A model generated the notes under the pieces. The model searched no databases. It saw only the letters and a list, made by a program, of their open reading frames with translations, and had not been told where the DNA came from. Shown here in pieces: positions 7,832 through 16,352 of a stretch of 64,000 nt of DNA. Numbering within the stretch: the stretch's first letter is position 1; every line of letters starts with the position of its first letter. The stretch comes from JAFAXD01 sp051985675 (lineage in GTDB: Bacteria; Pseudomonadota; Alphaproteobacteria; Rhizobiales; Xanthobacteraceae): positions 1 to 64,000 of the forward strand of contig JBPYFJ010000023.1 of the NCBI GenBank assembly GCA_051985675.1, written 5' to 3'. Position numbers and translations under genes: made by a program.

Positions 7832-8131
7832 TCAGTCCTCGTTTAGCAGCGTCCGCACCATCGCGCTCCATTCATCGTCCAGCGACCCCGTGGCGGCCGG
7901 CCGTTTCGCTTCGTTGTACCACCAGCGTGCGTTCGGCAAATCGCCCTCGACGCGATGCAGATAGGCATGGACCCAGGCGCAATCGCGATCCTCATGCGCC
8001 ATGACGATTTGATGCGTGCGCTCCCAGTCGTCCTTCGCGGCCCACCACAGCGCTTGCAGGGAGGGCGCCAGCGCCGTCGGCGGCTTGCGCCGCGACAAGG
8101 ATCGCACCAAGGCCTCCAACGTGATCGCCAC
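7832..8131 (-). CDS. Conserved hypothetical protein, 99 aa, in gat operon
   Basis: A soluble, Trp-rich small protein (LQALWWAAKDDWERTHQIV, WVHAYLHRVEGDLPNARWWYNEA) predicted all-helical, with no signal or membrane segment. The WVHAYLHRxEGDxxNAxWWY block looks strongly conserved, and I recall such proteins as unnamed small genes in Hyphomicrobiales. It sits 25 bp past gatA and ends 1 bp before gatB, so it is almost certainly co-translated with the amidotransferase. Co-location is the only clue to a role. Confidence 0.75.
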   Translation of the reverse strand: MAITLEALVRSLSRRKPPTALAPSLQALWWAAKDDWERTHQIVMAHEDRDCAWVHAYLHRVEGDLPNARWWYNEAKRPAATGSLDDEWSAMVRTLLNED

Positions 8132-8156
8132 CGTGGCCTCTCAAACGCGACCGGGC

Positions 8157-9632
8157 CTACCACCACGGGGTCGGCGCGAACGTCCCCGCCGCGTCTTCGA
8201 TCACCGCGCCGAGCGCGAACAATGTCTCCTCGTTGAACGGCCGGCCGATCAACTGCAGGCCCAGCGGCAGGCCCTCGCCGTCAAGCCCGGCGGGAACCGA
8301 AATGCCCGGCAGCCCCGCCATGTTCACCGTCACCGTGAAGATGTCGTTGAGATACATCTCGACCGGATCGCTCTCGCCCTTCTCGCCGATCGCGAAGGCG
8401 GCAGACGGCGTCGTCGGCGTCAGGATCGCGTCAATGCCGTTGGCGAAACACGTCTCGAAGTCGCGCTTGATCAGGGTGCGCACCTGCTGGGCGCGCAGGT
8501 AGTAGGCATCGTAGTAGCCGGCGGACAGCACATAGGTGCCGATCATGACGCGCCGGCGCACCTCGGGGCCGAAGCCGGCGGCGCGCGTTTGTTGGTACAT
8601 GTCGATGACATCGCGGCCGGGAACGCGCAGCCCATAACGCACGCCGTCGTAGCGCGCCAAATTCGATGAAGCCTCGGCAGGCGCGACAATGTAGTAGGCC
8701 GGCAGCGCGTACTTCGTGTGCGGAAGCGAGATCTCCACCATCTCGGCGCCGCCCGCGTTGAGCCAGTCGGCACCGCGTTGCCAGAGCGCCTCGCTCTCCG
8801 CCGCCATGCCATCGACCCGGTACTCTTTGGGAATGCCGATCTTCATGCCCTTGATCGAGCGACCGATCGCCGCCTCATAGTCAGGGACGGGGTGATCGAC
8901 GCTGGTCGTGTCCTTGGGGTCGTGGCCCGCCATCGACCGCAACAGGATCGCCGCGTCGGCGACGCTCCGCGCGAACGGCCCGGCCTGATCGAGCGAAGAC
9001 GCAAAGGCGACGATGCCCCAGCGCGAACATCGGCCGTAGGTCGGCTTGATCCCGACGATGCCGGCGAACGCGGCGGGCTGACGGATCGACCCGCCGGTGT
9101 CGGTACCGGTCGCGCCCAAACAGAGATTGGCCGCCACCGCCGCCGCCGAACCGCCGGACGAGCCGCCGGGAACGAGCTTTGCGTTCGATCCTGCGCGCCG
9201 CCACGGCGACACGACCGGACCGAAGTACGACGTTTCATTGGACGAGCCCATGGCAAACTCATCGTTGTTGAGTTTGCCCAGCATGACCGCGCCGTCCCGC
9301 CACAGATTGGCGGTCACCGTCGATTCGTAGGTCGGCACGAAGTCGTCGAGGACGTGGGAACATGCGGTCGTGCGGACGCCCTGCGTGCAGAACAGATCCT
9401 TGATACCGAGCGGGATTCCCTCGAGCGGGCCGCCCGCACCGGCCGCGAGCCGCGCATCGGAGGCTTTCGCCATGTCACTCGCGCGGTCGGGCGTCTCCAA
9501 CACATAGGCGTTGAGCACGCGCGCGCGCTCGATCGCGGCGATATGCGCGTTGGTTAATTCGGAAGCGGAAATCGCTTTGCTGCGAAGGAGGTCGCGGGCC
9601 TGCGCGATGGTCAACCTGACGAGATCGGTCAT
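8157..9632 (-). CDS. gatA: Asp-tRNA(Asn)/Glu-tRNA(Gln) amidotransferase subunit A
   Basis: A 491-aa amidase-signature enzyme that hydrolyses glutamine and channels ammonia to GatB. The catalytic Ser-cisSer-Lys triad is visible: Lys in GIPLGIKDLFCT, then the signature VPGGSSGGSAAAVAA, and GTDTGGSIRQPA with the nucleophile serine. The C-terminal part carries GLPLGLQLIGRPFNE, normal for GatA. The ATG at 9632 overlaps the TGA of the 78-aa gene by 4 bp (ATGA), which implies translational coupling. Confidence 0.97.
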   Translation of the reverse strand: MTDLVRLTIAQARDLLRSKAISASELTNAHIAAIERARVLNAYVLETPDRASDMAKASDARLAAGAGGPLEGIPLGIKDLFCTQGVRTTACSHVLDDFVPTYESTVTANLWRDGAVMLGKLNNDEFAMGSSNETSYFGPVVSPWRRAGSNAKLVPGGSSGGSAAAVAANLCLGATGTDTGGSIRQPAAFAGIVGIKPTYGRCSRWGIVAFASSLDQAGPFARSVADAAILLRSMAGHDPKDTTSVDHPVPDYEAAIGRSIKGMKIGIPKEYRVDGMAAESEALWQRGADWLNAGGAEMVEISLPHTKYALPAYYIVAPAEASSNLARYDGVRYGLRVPGRDVIDMYQQTRAAGFGPEVRRRVMIGTYVLSAGYYDAYYLRAQQVRTLIKRDFETCFANGIDAILTPTTPSAAFAIGEKGESDPVEMYLNDIFTVTVNMAGLPGISVPAGLDGEGLPLGLQLIGRPFNEETLFALGAVIEDAAGTFAPTPWW

Positions 9633-9865
9633 TCGTCCGGACTGTCACAGACGAACGCGCTCGGTTTGACCTTGGGGGTGCGATCTATTTTACGAAACGA
9701 GATGGTCCCATCCGGTTCCTCGAACCGTTCGACCTCGCCGGGCAACGGCAGCTGCATGGCGCGCAAATCGCTTTCGCTCATCCCTTCCGGCATTTCGCCC
9801 TTGGCGATCTGCTCCAGCAGCTGCCAGCGAAAGTACAATTCAGCTTCTTCGCACGCCAAGCACAT
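9629..9865 (-). CDS. Conserved hypothetical protein, 78 aa, in gat operon
   Basis: The N-terminus MCLACEEAELYFRWQLLEQIAKGEMP has a C-x2-C pair followed by an amphipathic helix. The rest is polar (LPLPGEVERFEEPDGTISFRKIDRTP). It lies between gatC and gatA with a 4-bp ATGA overlap to gatA, so it belongs to the same transcript. No family is recognised; the CLAC motif could bind metal, but one pair alone is weak evidence. The start is the ATG at 9865. Confidence 0.65.
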   Translation of the reverse strand: MCLACEEAELYFRWQLLEQIAKGEMPEGMSESDLRAMQLPLPGEVERFEEPDGTISFRKIDRTPKVKPSAFVCDSPDE

Positions 9866-9949
9866 TGCCGCACCCGTTCCTCAGTGCCGCGCCCGGTGTC
9901 CCGGTCAGCCGCGGGCACCGGTTCGCTCAATAACATAGTCACCCGCGCC

Positions 9950-10237
9950 TCATTCCACCACCTTGGGAACCAGGAAGAAGCCGTCCTCGGTCGCCGGCGC
10001 GTTGGCGAGGATCTGGTCCGCAATACCGCCATCCGCAACCTTGTCGGGTCGGGCTTTCATGGCCATCGGGATAACCGACGTCATCGGCTCGACACCGGTG
10101 ACGTCGACCTCGGACAGTTGCTCAACAAACGCCAGAATGGCGTTGAGCTCGTCCTGCAGGTGGCCGATTTCATCCTCGCCAACGGCTATTCGAGCCAATC
10201 GCGCGATGCGGCGCACTGTCGTGGCATCAACGGACAT
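9950..10237 (-). CDS. gatC: Asp-tRNA(Asn)/Glu-tRNA(Gln) amidotransferase subunit C
   Basis: A 95-aa GatC, the small wrap-around subunit that holds GatA and GatB together. The typical features are MSVDATTVRRIARLARIAV, ELNAILAFVEQL and GVEPMTSV, ending DGFFLVPKVVE. The ATG at 10237 follows AAGGAA; the 18 extra residues of the longer frame come from the palindromic element upstream and are rejected. First gene of gatC-orf78-gatA-orf99-gatB. The 75-bp palindrome at 10252-10326 would fold in the leader right next to the ribosome site. Confidence 0.95.
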   Translation of the reverse strand: MSVDATTVRRIARLARIAVGEDEIGHLQDELNAILAFVEQLSEVDVTGVEPMTSVIPMAMKARPDKVADGGIADQILANAPATEDGFFLVPKVVE

Positions 10238-10251
10238 TGCGAAGTTTCCTT

Positions 10252-10326
10252 CTAGTGTCCCGACTCCGAAGTTCGCCACACCTTGCAGCACACTCGACGC
10301 GAACTTCGGAGTCGAAAGGACACTAG
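10252..10326. repeat. 75-bp palindromic element, copy A
   Basis: Left arm 10252-10275 (CTAGTGTCC then CGACTCCGAAGTTCG) is matched exactly by the reverse complement of 10300-10326 except for a 3-nt AAA bulge between the outer 9-bp and inner 15-bp stems. The central loop is about 24 nt. It ends a few bases upstream of the gatC ribosome site. Confidence 0.85.
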
Positions 10327-10339
10327 CAAACCTACGATT

Positions 10340-10416
10340 CTAGTGCCCCTTTGAACCCGAAGTTCGCATTCGGACTCGCGGCACAGCGTGTGCGAACTTC
10401 GGGTTTGGGGCACTAG
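10340..10416. repeat. 77-bp palindromic element, copy B
   Basis: Same architecture as copy A in the opposite orientation: an outer CTAGTGCCCC stem, a bulge containing TTT on the left arm, and an inner AACCCGAAGTTCGCA stem, each matched by the right arm at 10391-10416. CCGAAGTTCG is common to both copies. The two copies are 13 bp apart. Confidence 0.85.
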
Positions 10417-10486
10417 TGGCAGCCATATAGCAGAGGGGCGTTCCACCCGACAACGCCGCGCCCGGCACCTCGCCGGCCGCTCCACC

Positions 10487-11221
10487 TCAGGACAGGAGCA
10501 TGCCCTGGGCGACCGCGATCAGATTGTAGGCGCCATGCAGGATCACGGTCAGACCTGTGGACCCCGAGCGATACCGCATCCAGCCCAGGATCAGCCCGAG
10601 CGCGAAGACCTCGCCAATGAAGAACCAGTCATATTGCACATGAATCGACGCCCACAGCGCGGATGTGAGCAAAATGGCACCCGCCGGACCGAGCCGTGAG
10701 GCTGCAAACCCGCGATAAAGAAATCCGCGCACCGTGAGTTCCTCGGTCAACGGCGCAACCAACGCCACCGCAGCGAGGAACAGCGGGAGCGCATGCGCCG
10801 CTGCGGCGCTCTTCAAGGTGTCGAACACGAACGCGGGTACGATTACGTGCCCTGCGAGCCGGGCGATCAGATCCACACCAAGTGCACAAACCAAAAGGCA
10901 TCCGAGTCCGAGCAGCAGATCTCGCGGCGCAAAGGGCCGGAGCGCCAGGTATTCGGCAAAGTTCCCGCGGGCCAAGCGAACCGCAAACCAGACCACCGCC
11001 AGGGTCGCAGGCGCGGTTGCGATCACGGTGAGCGCGACCGCAACGCCATCGGACGACAGGCCGACCAGATCGGAGAATGTGAATCCGGGAGAGCGCCATT
11101 TCAGGATCGCGATCGCGGTCGCGATCTGCGCCGCGGACATTGCGAGGAAGATCGCAACGCCCCAGAGCAGACTGCCCCAGAACTTCCAGACGCGCGGCGG
11201 CGCGATCGCAACATCACTCAT
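10487..11221 (-). CDS. CPBP-family intramembrane protease
   Basis: A 244-aa protein with about seven hydrophobic segments. The CPBP (CAAX protease / bacteriocin-processing, Abi) signature is in the C-terminal half: TEELTVRGFLYRG gives the paired glutamates and the arginine (EExxxR), LWASIHVQYDW gives the first histidine and VILHGAYNL the later histidine. These form the intramembrane metal site. Substrates are unknown in most bacteria. It is probably monocistronic: gatC lies 250 bp downstream past two palindromes. The ATG at 11221 has GGAGG-like bases upstream, close to a partial third copy of the CTAGTGTCC element. Confidence 0.85.
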   Translation of the reverse strand: MSDVAIAPPRVWKFWGSLLWGVAIFLAMSAAQIATAIAILKWRSPGFTFSDLVGLSSDGVAVALTVIATAPATLAVVWFAVRLARGNFAEYLALRPFAPRDLLLGLGCLLVCALGVDLIARLAGHVIVPAFVFDTLKSAAAAHALPLFLAAVALVAPLTEELTVRGFLYRGFAASRLGPAGAILLTSALWASIHVQYDWFFIGEVFALGLILGWMRYRSGSTGLTVILHGAYNLIAVAQGMLLS

Positions 11222-11244
11222 CGGAGGGCACGGCTGGATATCTG

Positions 11245-11256
11245 CTAGTGTCCCGA
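11245..11256. repeat. Partial copy of the palindromic element end
   Basis: CTAGTGTCCCGA is identical to the outer end of copy A (10252-10263), but no matching right arm is seen. It lies 24 bp upstream of the CPBP start codon, so it looks like a broken or solo end. Confidence 0.5.
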
Positions 11257-11333
11257 GGCTCAGGCCTCCGGCCGGCCCCGGAACGGCCAGGCCGGGGGCG
11301 GATCATGCGTGCATCACATGACAAATCGCCGTT

Positions 11334-11469
11334 GGCATCCCATGGATGCCTCTCCTGCACAATTGGGCATCCATGATGACGGCAAGCGATAGAAGTCGCG
11401 TGATTTTAGTGGCTTGTCCATGGATGACCGGAATCATGATTTTGGGCATCCATGGCGGCATCCATGGGC
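11334..11469. repeat. Cluster of ATCCATG / CATGGAT motifs
   Basis: Five occurrences lie within 136 bp: GGCATCCCATGGATGCC (11334), GGGCATCCATG (11365), TCCATGGATG (11417), GGGCATCCATGG (11444) and GGCATCCATGGG (11457). The first and third are near-palindromic. The stretch is non-coding, between two divergent-looking transcription units. Confidence 0.6.
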
Positions 11470-11518
11470 CGAAAGCCATGCACGATGCGAAGAGCTCTAG
11501 GGTTCGGAGGCGCGGGAA

Positions 11519-11971
11519 CTAGCGCAACGATCGATTGATCTGGCGGACCAAATCCTCTGCCTCGGCTTTGGAAAACGGCCCGTAAATGGTGCCGCCGTGC
11601 TCGTAGAGAGCTGCCAGCTTGGGCGCCACCGTATAGCATTGCAGCACCGTTTCGTTGAACACGACGCAATAGTCACGATTCTGATCGACCTTTGCCGAGG
11701 CGCGATACTTTTGTTTACCAGGTTTATTGTGAACGAGATCGATTTCAAACGCCCCGGGGTTGGTGCGGTTCGTCGACTTGATTGCGATGGCGTTACCGAA
11801 GTCCGATGACACCATGAACGGCTGACGATCAAGCTTTTCGACCTTGCCGTCGCGCCATTTGAATTCGACGCCGTCCGCCGCCTTGAAGCGATATTCGAGA
11901 GTAGAGCCGCCCGCCCAGGCCGTGTTGGCCAGGGCAAAAAAGCCGACGAGCACACAGAGGCTGCGACGCAT
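11519..11971 (-). CDS. Secreted hypothetical protein, 150 aa
   Basis: A signal peptide (MRRSLCVLVGFFALANTAWA, residues 1-20) leads a 130-residue mature domain that looks beta-rich, with two cysteines (RDYCVVF and VLQCYTV) about 11 residues apart that could form a disulfide in the periplasm. The end (GPFSKAEAEDLVRQINRSL) is an amphipathic helix. No family is recognised. It stands alone on the minus strand, divergent from ruvX. Confidence 0.65.
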   Translation of the reverse strand: MRRSLCVLVGFFALANTAWAGGSTLEYRFKAADGVEFKWRDGKVEKLDRQPFMVSSDFGNAIAIKSTNRTNPGAFEIDLVHNKPGKQKYRASAKVDQNRDYCVVFNETVLQCYTVAPKLAALYEHGGTIYGPFSKAEAEDLVRQINRSLR

Positions 11972-12155
11972 TGGTGGCTCCCCGATAAATCGGCGATACG
12001 CCGCCGGCCAACGGGTGGGCTCCCCGGCAGGTACCGCTCTCGTTTCATTTGCTCAGGCCCGCTCCGGCCTTATGCCCTGTTTTCATCTCCTTGGTAGTGA
12101 TGGCCATCACTTCGGTTCACGGCGACTGACCCCGTTTTTGTGCTACTCCCCGTCG

Positions 12156-12632
12156 ATGCCCGTCGTACCCCTGACCGACGCGGTCACCGCCCTGCCCCAA
12201 CGGGGGGCGTTGATTGGCCTGGACCTCGGCACCAAGACTATCGGGGTCGCGGTCAGCGACCCGGATCGCCGGCTGGCCGCTGGGGTTACGACCATCGCAC
12301 GCAGGACCTTCTCGGCCGACGCGGAGCGGGTGCTCGCGCTCGCTGCCGAACGCCAGGCGGTCGGATTTGTCCTGGGCTTGCCGATCAATATGGACGGTAG
12401 CGAAGGCCCGCGCGCGCAGTCGACGCGCGCCTTCGCCCGCAACCTGGCGGGGCGCACACCGCTGCCGATCGCGCTGTGGGACGAGCGGCTCTCTACCGCC
12501 GCGGTCGAACGCGACCTGATCGCCGCCGACGTCAGTCGCGCCAAGCGCAGGGCGGTCATCGATCAGCACGCGGCCGCCTTCATCCTGCAAGGCGCCCTCG
12601 ATCGGCTCGCCCACATGTCTTCCCCGCGATAG
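12156..12632 (+). CDS. ruvX: Putative pre-16S rRNA nuclease / Holliday junction resolvase-like RuvX (YqgF)
   Basis: A 158-aa RNase-H-fold protein. The first catalytic Asp lies in LIGLDLGTKTIGVAVSD, then GLPINMDGSEGPRAQ and WDERLSTAAVE with the second acidic site, and a conserved Asp in RAVIDQHAAAFIL. The family matures the 5' end of 16S rRNA in E. coli. The ATG at 12156 is chosen because it begins the domain; the frame upstream to 11844 overlaps the opposite-strand gene. No strong ribosome site is seen. ruvX near pyrB is a frequent alphaproteobacterial arrangement. Confidence 0.92.
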   Translation: MPVVPLTDAVTALPQRGALIGLDLGTKTIGVAVSDPDRRLAAGVTTIARRTFSADAERVLALAAERQAVGFVLGLPINMDGSEGPRAQSTRAFARNLAGRTPLPIALWDERLSTAAVERDLIAADVSRAKRRAVIDQHAAAFILQGALDRLAHMSSPR

Positions 12633-12646
12633 ATCGCCGGCTGCCG

Positions 12647-13579
12647 ATGTCCATGGTTGTCGCAGCCCTGATACCGGTGTTCCTCCTGATCGCCGCCGGC
12701 ATGTTGGCGCGACGCTTCCTGGTCACCGAGGACGATCATTGGATCGGCATCGAGCGCCTGGTGTACTACCTGTTGTTTCCGGCGCTGCTGATCGACACGC
12801 TGGCGCTGGCTGATCTGTCCCGGGTTCCGGTTGCGACCGTCGGCGGCGCCCTGCTGATCGCGGTACTGCTGATGGGTGCGCTCTGCCTCGCACTGCGGCC
12901 GCTGCTGCTTCGCTGGCTGCGGGTGGACGGGCCGGCTTATACGTCGGTGTTCCAGGGCGCGACCCGGTGGCAGACGTTCGCCGCGCTCGCGGTTGCGGGC
13001 AATCTCTACGGCGAGCTCGGCCTCGCGCTCGCCTCGGTTGCCGCGATCGCGATGATTCCGGTGCTCAATGTCATGAGCATTTGGGTGCTCGCGCATTTCG
13101 CGGCGCCGTCGCGCCCGGCCTGGCGGGACGTCGCGTTCACGATCGCCCGCAATCCCCTGATCTGGTCATGTGTCGTTGGTATTCTGATCAATGCCTTGCA
13201 CCTGCCGTATCCCGAGCCAGTACACGCCTTCGCCGACGCGTTGGGCCGCGCCGCGCTCGCCCTCGGTCTGCTTCTGGTCGGCGCCGGTCTGAAAATTCGC
13301 GGATTGATCCGGCCAGGGCCGCCAACATTTGTCGCCTGCGGGCTCAAGCTCGCGGTCATGCCGGCGTTGGCGATCGGCATTGGCCTCCTGCTGGGGGCGC
13401 ATGGCCCCAGCCTGGCGGTGGTTGCGTGCTGTGCGTCGGTGCCGACGGCGTCCAGTGCCTACGTGCTGGCGCGCCAGATGAGCGGGAATACCGTGCTGAT
13501 GGCGGAAATCCTCACGATCGAAACCGTTCTCGCCATGGTCACGATGCCGATCGCAATCGACTTCGCCGGGTCGCTGTAG
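12647..13579 (+). CDS. AEC-family transporter
   Basis: A 310-aa integral membrane protein with about ten helices in two five-helix halves, the layout of the auxin efflux carrier (AEC) family. Typical features are the opening PVFLLIAAGMLARR, LVYYLLFPALLI in helix 2, and PTASSAYVLARQMSGN near the end, a conserved helix break. Bacterial AEC members export organic acids such as malate or malonate; the substrate here cannot be read from sequence. It starts 14 bp after ruvX (ATG 12647) and is probably co-transcribed. Confidence 0.85.
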   Translation: MSMVVAALIPVFLLIAAGMLARRFLVTEDDHWIGIERLVYYLLFPALLIDTLALADLSRVPVATVGGALLIAVLLMGALCLALRPLLLRWLRVDGPAYTSVFQGATRWQTFAALAVAGNLYGELGLALASVAAIAMIPVLNVMSIWVLAHFAAPSRPAWRDVAFTIARNPLIWSCVVGILINALHLPYPEPVHAFADALGRAALALGLLLVGAGLKIRGLIRPGPPTFVACGLKLAVMPALAIGIGLLLGAHGPSLAVVACCASVPTASSAYVLARQMSGNTVLMAEILTIETVLAMVTMPIAIDFAGSL

Positions 13580-13606
13580 GACAAGCGCCGCCGCGCTCTC
13601 GAGTTT

Positions 13607-15250
13607 TCAGCCGACCGGCAGCGCGCGTTCAAGCAGGCCGGCAGCTTCCGCCTGCGTGAGCTCGGCCGCGCCGAACAGCCGCGTGAATGGCGCCGCGAGC
13701 CGATGACGCGCGAATGCGGAGGCGATGCCCGGCGCGCCCGCTTGCAGGGCCGCGACCGCCGCCAGCAAGGCCAGCCGTTCGACGCCGGCGCGGGCGTGCG
13801 CTTCCTCGGTTGCCGACAGCGCGTTTTGAATGAACGTCACCGCCTCCGCGCAGCCGGGCAATGCGCCGGCTTCCTTGACGAGCTGCACCAACACGGCGCG
13901 CGCCGCCTCGCCTTCATGCGACAACGCCCGCAGCACATCGAGGCACACGACGTTGCCCGACCCCTCCCAGATCGCGTTCACCGGCGCCTCGCGATAAAGC
14001 CTGGCCAAAATTCCTTCCTCGACGTAACCGTTGCCGCCCAGGCACTCCATCGCTTCGTAGATCAGCGACGGCGCACTCTTGCAGATCCAATATTTGATCA
14101 CCGGCGTCAGCAATCGCGCGCGCGCCTCCTCGAGCGGATCGCGGGCCGCAAGATCATAAGATCCGCACAGCCGCATCATCGCCGCGACCGCGCCCTCGCA
14201 TTCGAGCGCGAGATCGGCCAGTACCGTTCGCATGAGCGACTGATCCGCCAGCTTGCGCTGGAACACCACGCGATGGCGGGCGTGGTGAACCGCCTGAGCA
14301 AGTGCCATCCGCATGAGGCCCGCGGACGCGATCGCACAATCGAGGCGGGTGAGCTGCACCATCTCGATGATGGTGCGCACGCCGCGGCCTTCGTCACCGA
14401 CGCGCCAGGCGAACGCGCCCGCGAATTCAACCTCGGAGGATGCGTTGGACCGGTTGCCGAGCTTGTCCTTGAGCCGCTGCAGCCGCAGCGCGTTCACCTG
14501 CCCGTCCGGGGTAAAGCGCGGCATGAAAAAACAGGTAAGCCCGGCCGGCGCCTGCGCCAGCACCAGGAAGGCATCCGACATCGGGGCCGACATGAACCAC
14601 TTGTGGCCGGTGATGAGGTAGCCTTCGCCCGCAGGCTCTGCGCTGGTCGTGTTGGCACGCACGTCGGTGCCGCCTTGCTTTTCCGTCATGCCCATGCCGA
14701 TCGTGATGCCGGACTTCTCGGTCCACGATCGAAATTCGGGTGCGTATTGCCGCGAGGTGATTTTCGGCATGACGCGCGCCAGCAACGCCGGCGCGGCGGC
14801 GAGCGCCGCCACCGCGGCACGCGTCATCGTCACCGGGCACATGTGCCCATTCTCAACCTGCGCCACCATGTAGTAGCGCGCCGCCCGTGCCACTTCGGTC
14901 GGAGCACCGGCACGCGTGCCGTGCTCGTCCCAGGTCATGCAGGCGAGGCCGTCACCGATGCTCTCGCGCATAAAGCGGTGATACGACGGGTGGAATTCAA
15001 CGATGTCGAGCCGGCGGCCGTTTGGATCGAACGTGCGCAGCTTGGGCGGGTTTTCGTTCGCCAACCGTGCCTGCTCGAACATATGCGCGGTGCCCCAGCC
15101 CTCACCGAAGCGCTCCAGCGCCGCGATATCCGTGTGGGCCCCGTTGGCATTCACGGCGTCGCGGAGCGGACGATCGGCGGCGAACAGGTTGACGTCGACA
15201 AACGGCGGCGCCTGGTTGGAGACCTCGTGGGTGTCAAAAGCCGTGCGCAT
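13607..15250 (-). CDS. AidB-like acyl-CoA dehydrogenase family protein
   Basis: A 547-aa flavoprotein longer than ordinary acyl-CoA dehydrogenases (about 380 aa), with the extended N-domain of the AidB group: VSNQAPPFVDVNLFAAD at the start, then the FAD-domain blocks GMGMTEKQGGTDVRANTT and ITGHKWFMSAPMSDAFLV, and LIYEAMECLGGNGYVEE near the C-terminus. E. coli AidB protects DNA from alkylation and binds DNA; many homologues act on isovaleryl-like CoA esters, so the substrate stays open. The ATG at 15250 behind GAGGGAAC is preferred over 15280. Divergent from pyrB with about 140 bp between. Confidence 0.85.
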   Translation of the reverse strand: MRTAFDTHEVSNQAPPFVDVNLFAADRPLRDAVNANGAHTDIAALERFGEGWGTAHMFEQARLANENPPKLRTFDPNGRRLDIVEFHPSYHRFMRESIGDGLACMTWDEHGTRAGAPTEVARAARYYMVAQVENGHMCPVTMTRAAVAALAAAPALLARVMPKITSRQYAPEFRSWTEKSGITIGMGMTEKQGGTDVRANTTSAEPAGEGYLITGHKWFMSAPMSDAFLVLAQAPAGLTCFFMPRFTPDGQVNALRLQRLKDKLGNRSNASSEVEFAGAFAWRVGDEGRGVRTIIEMVQLTRLDCAIASAGLMRMALAQAVHHARHRVVFQRKLADQSLMRTVLADLALECEGAVAAMMRLCGSYDLAARDPLEEARARLLTPVIKYWICKSAPSLIYEAMECLGGNGYVEEGILARLYREAPVNAIWEGSGNVVCLDVLRALSHEGEAARAVLVQLVKEAGALPGCAEAVTFIQNALSATEEAHARAGVERLALLAAVAALQAGAPGIASAFARHRLAAPFTRLFGAAELTQAEAAGLLERALPVG

Positions 15251-15393
15251 GGGAGTTCCCTCGTCTCGCGATGCTACCACACGGCTTTAACGCTGGTCGT
15301 CGACACCAGGCGAGCGGACAGCTGGGGATGACGGCGTTCGTGCGATGATTGGCCTTGCCGATCGGTCCGAGTGCGCCTAAAAGTGCGGCTTTA

Positions 15394-16347
15394 ATGAACA
15401 TTGCGCCGAAACCGACGTTCGTCCTCAACCAACGTCATTTGTTGGGAATCGAAGGGCTTTCGCGCGAAGAGATCGTTGGCCTCCTCGACCGCGCGGAGGA
15501 GTTTGTCGATCTAAATAGGCAAATCGAGAAGAAACAGAGCACGCTGCGCGGCCGCACGCAGATCAACCTGTTCTTCGAAGTCTCAACCCGCACCCAATCC
15601 TCGTTTGAAATCGCCGGCAAGCGGCTCGGGGCCGACGTCATGAATATGTCGGTCGGCTCCTCGTCCATGCGCAAGGGCGAGACCTTGATCGACACCGCGA
15701 TCACGCTCAATGCTATGCACCCGGATATCCTGGTGGTGCGCCACTACGCCTCGGGGGCGGTCGATCTCCTGGCGCGCAAGGTCGATTGCTCGGTCATCAA
15801 CGCCGGCGACGGCTCGCACGAGCACCCGACCCAGGCGCTGCTCGACGCGCTCACCATCCGCCGCAACAAGGGCGGGATTGCAGGACTGACGGTCACGATC
15901 TGCGGCGACATCCTGCATTCGCGCGTGGCGCGCTCGAACATCATCCTGCTCAACGCGCTGGGGGCGCGGGTGCGTGTCGTCGCACCCTCGACGCTGCTGC
16001 CGCCCGGCATCGAGCGCTTCGGCGTCGACGTTTTCCGCGATATGCGCGAGGGCCTGCACAACGCCGACATCGTAATGATGCTGCGCCTGCAGCGCGAGCG
16101 CATGAACGGTTCGTTCGTGCCGTCATCGCAGGAATTTTTCCACTTCTTCGGACTCGATGAGCGCAAGCTCGGCTATGCCAAGCCGGACGCCCTGGTGATG
16201 CATCCGGGGCCGATGAATCGCGGCGTCGAAATCGGCTCGAGCGTCGCCGATGGCGCCCAGTCTCTGATCCGCGAGCAGGTCGAAATGGGCGTCGCGGTGC
16301 GCATGGCTGCGCTCGAGGCGCTGTCGCGAAACCTGCGGAATGCATAG
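15394..16347 (+). CDS. pyrB: Aspartate carbamoyltransferase catalytic chain
   Basis: A 317-aa enzyme that joins carbamoyl phosphate and aspartate, the committed step of pyrimidine synthesis. Visible are the carbamoyl-phosphate loop FFEVSTRTQSSFE, the second loop SSMRKGETLIDT with the lysine donated to the neighbouring subunit, HYASGAV, the HPTQALLDALT block, and the aspartate loop MMLRLQRERM. HPGPMNRGVEI closes the site. The ATG at 15394 is used because the upstream TTG extension is not family-like. It is followed 5 bp later by the dihydroorotase-like partner, as in pyrBC' operons. Confidence 0.96.
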   Translation: MNIAPKPTFVLNQRHLLGIEGLSREEIVGLLDRAEEFVDLNRQIEKKQSTLRGRTQINLFFEVSTRTQSSFEIAGKRLGADVMNMSVGSSSMRKGETLIDTAITLNAMHPDILVVRHYASGAVDLLARKVDCSVINAGDGSHEHPTQALLDALTIRRNKGGIAGLTVTICGDILHSRVARSNIILLNALGARVRVVAPSTLLPPGIERFGVDVFRDMREGLHNADIVMMLRLQRERMNGSFVPSSQEFFHFFGLDERKLGYAKPDALVMHPGPMNRGVEIGSSVADGAQSLIREQVEMGVAVRMAALEALSRNLRNA

Positions 16348-16352
16348 ACCCA

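Noticed and set aside
10252..10416. CRISPR array or terminators
   Set aside because: There are only two units in opposite orientation with long inverted arms and no spacers or cas genes; no T-run follows, so they are neither CRISPR repeats nor simple terminators.
13703..15331. 542-codon open frame antisense to the AidB-like gene
   Set aside because: Complement shadow of a real flavoprotein gene, His/Arg-rich with no recognisable fold.
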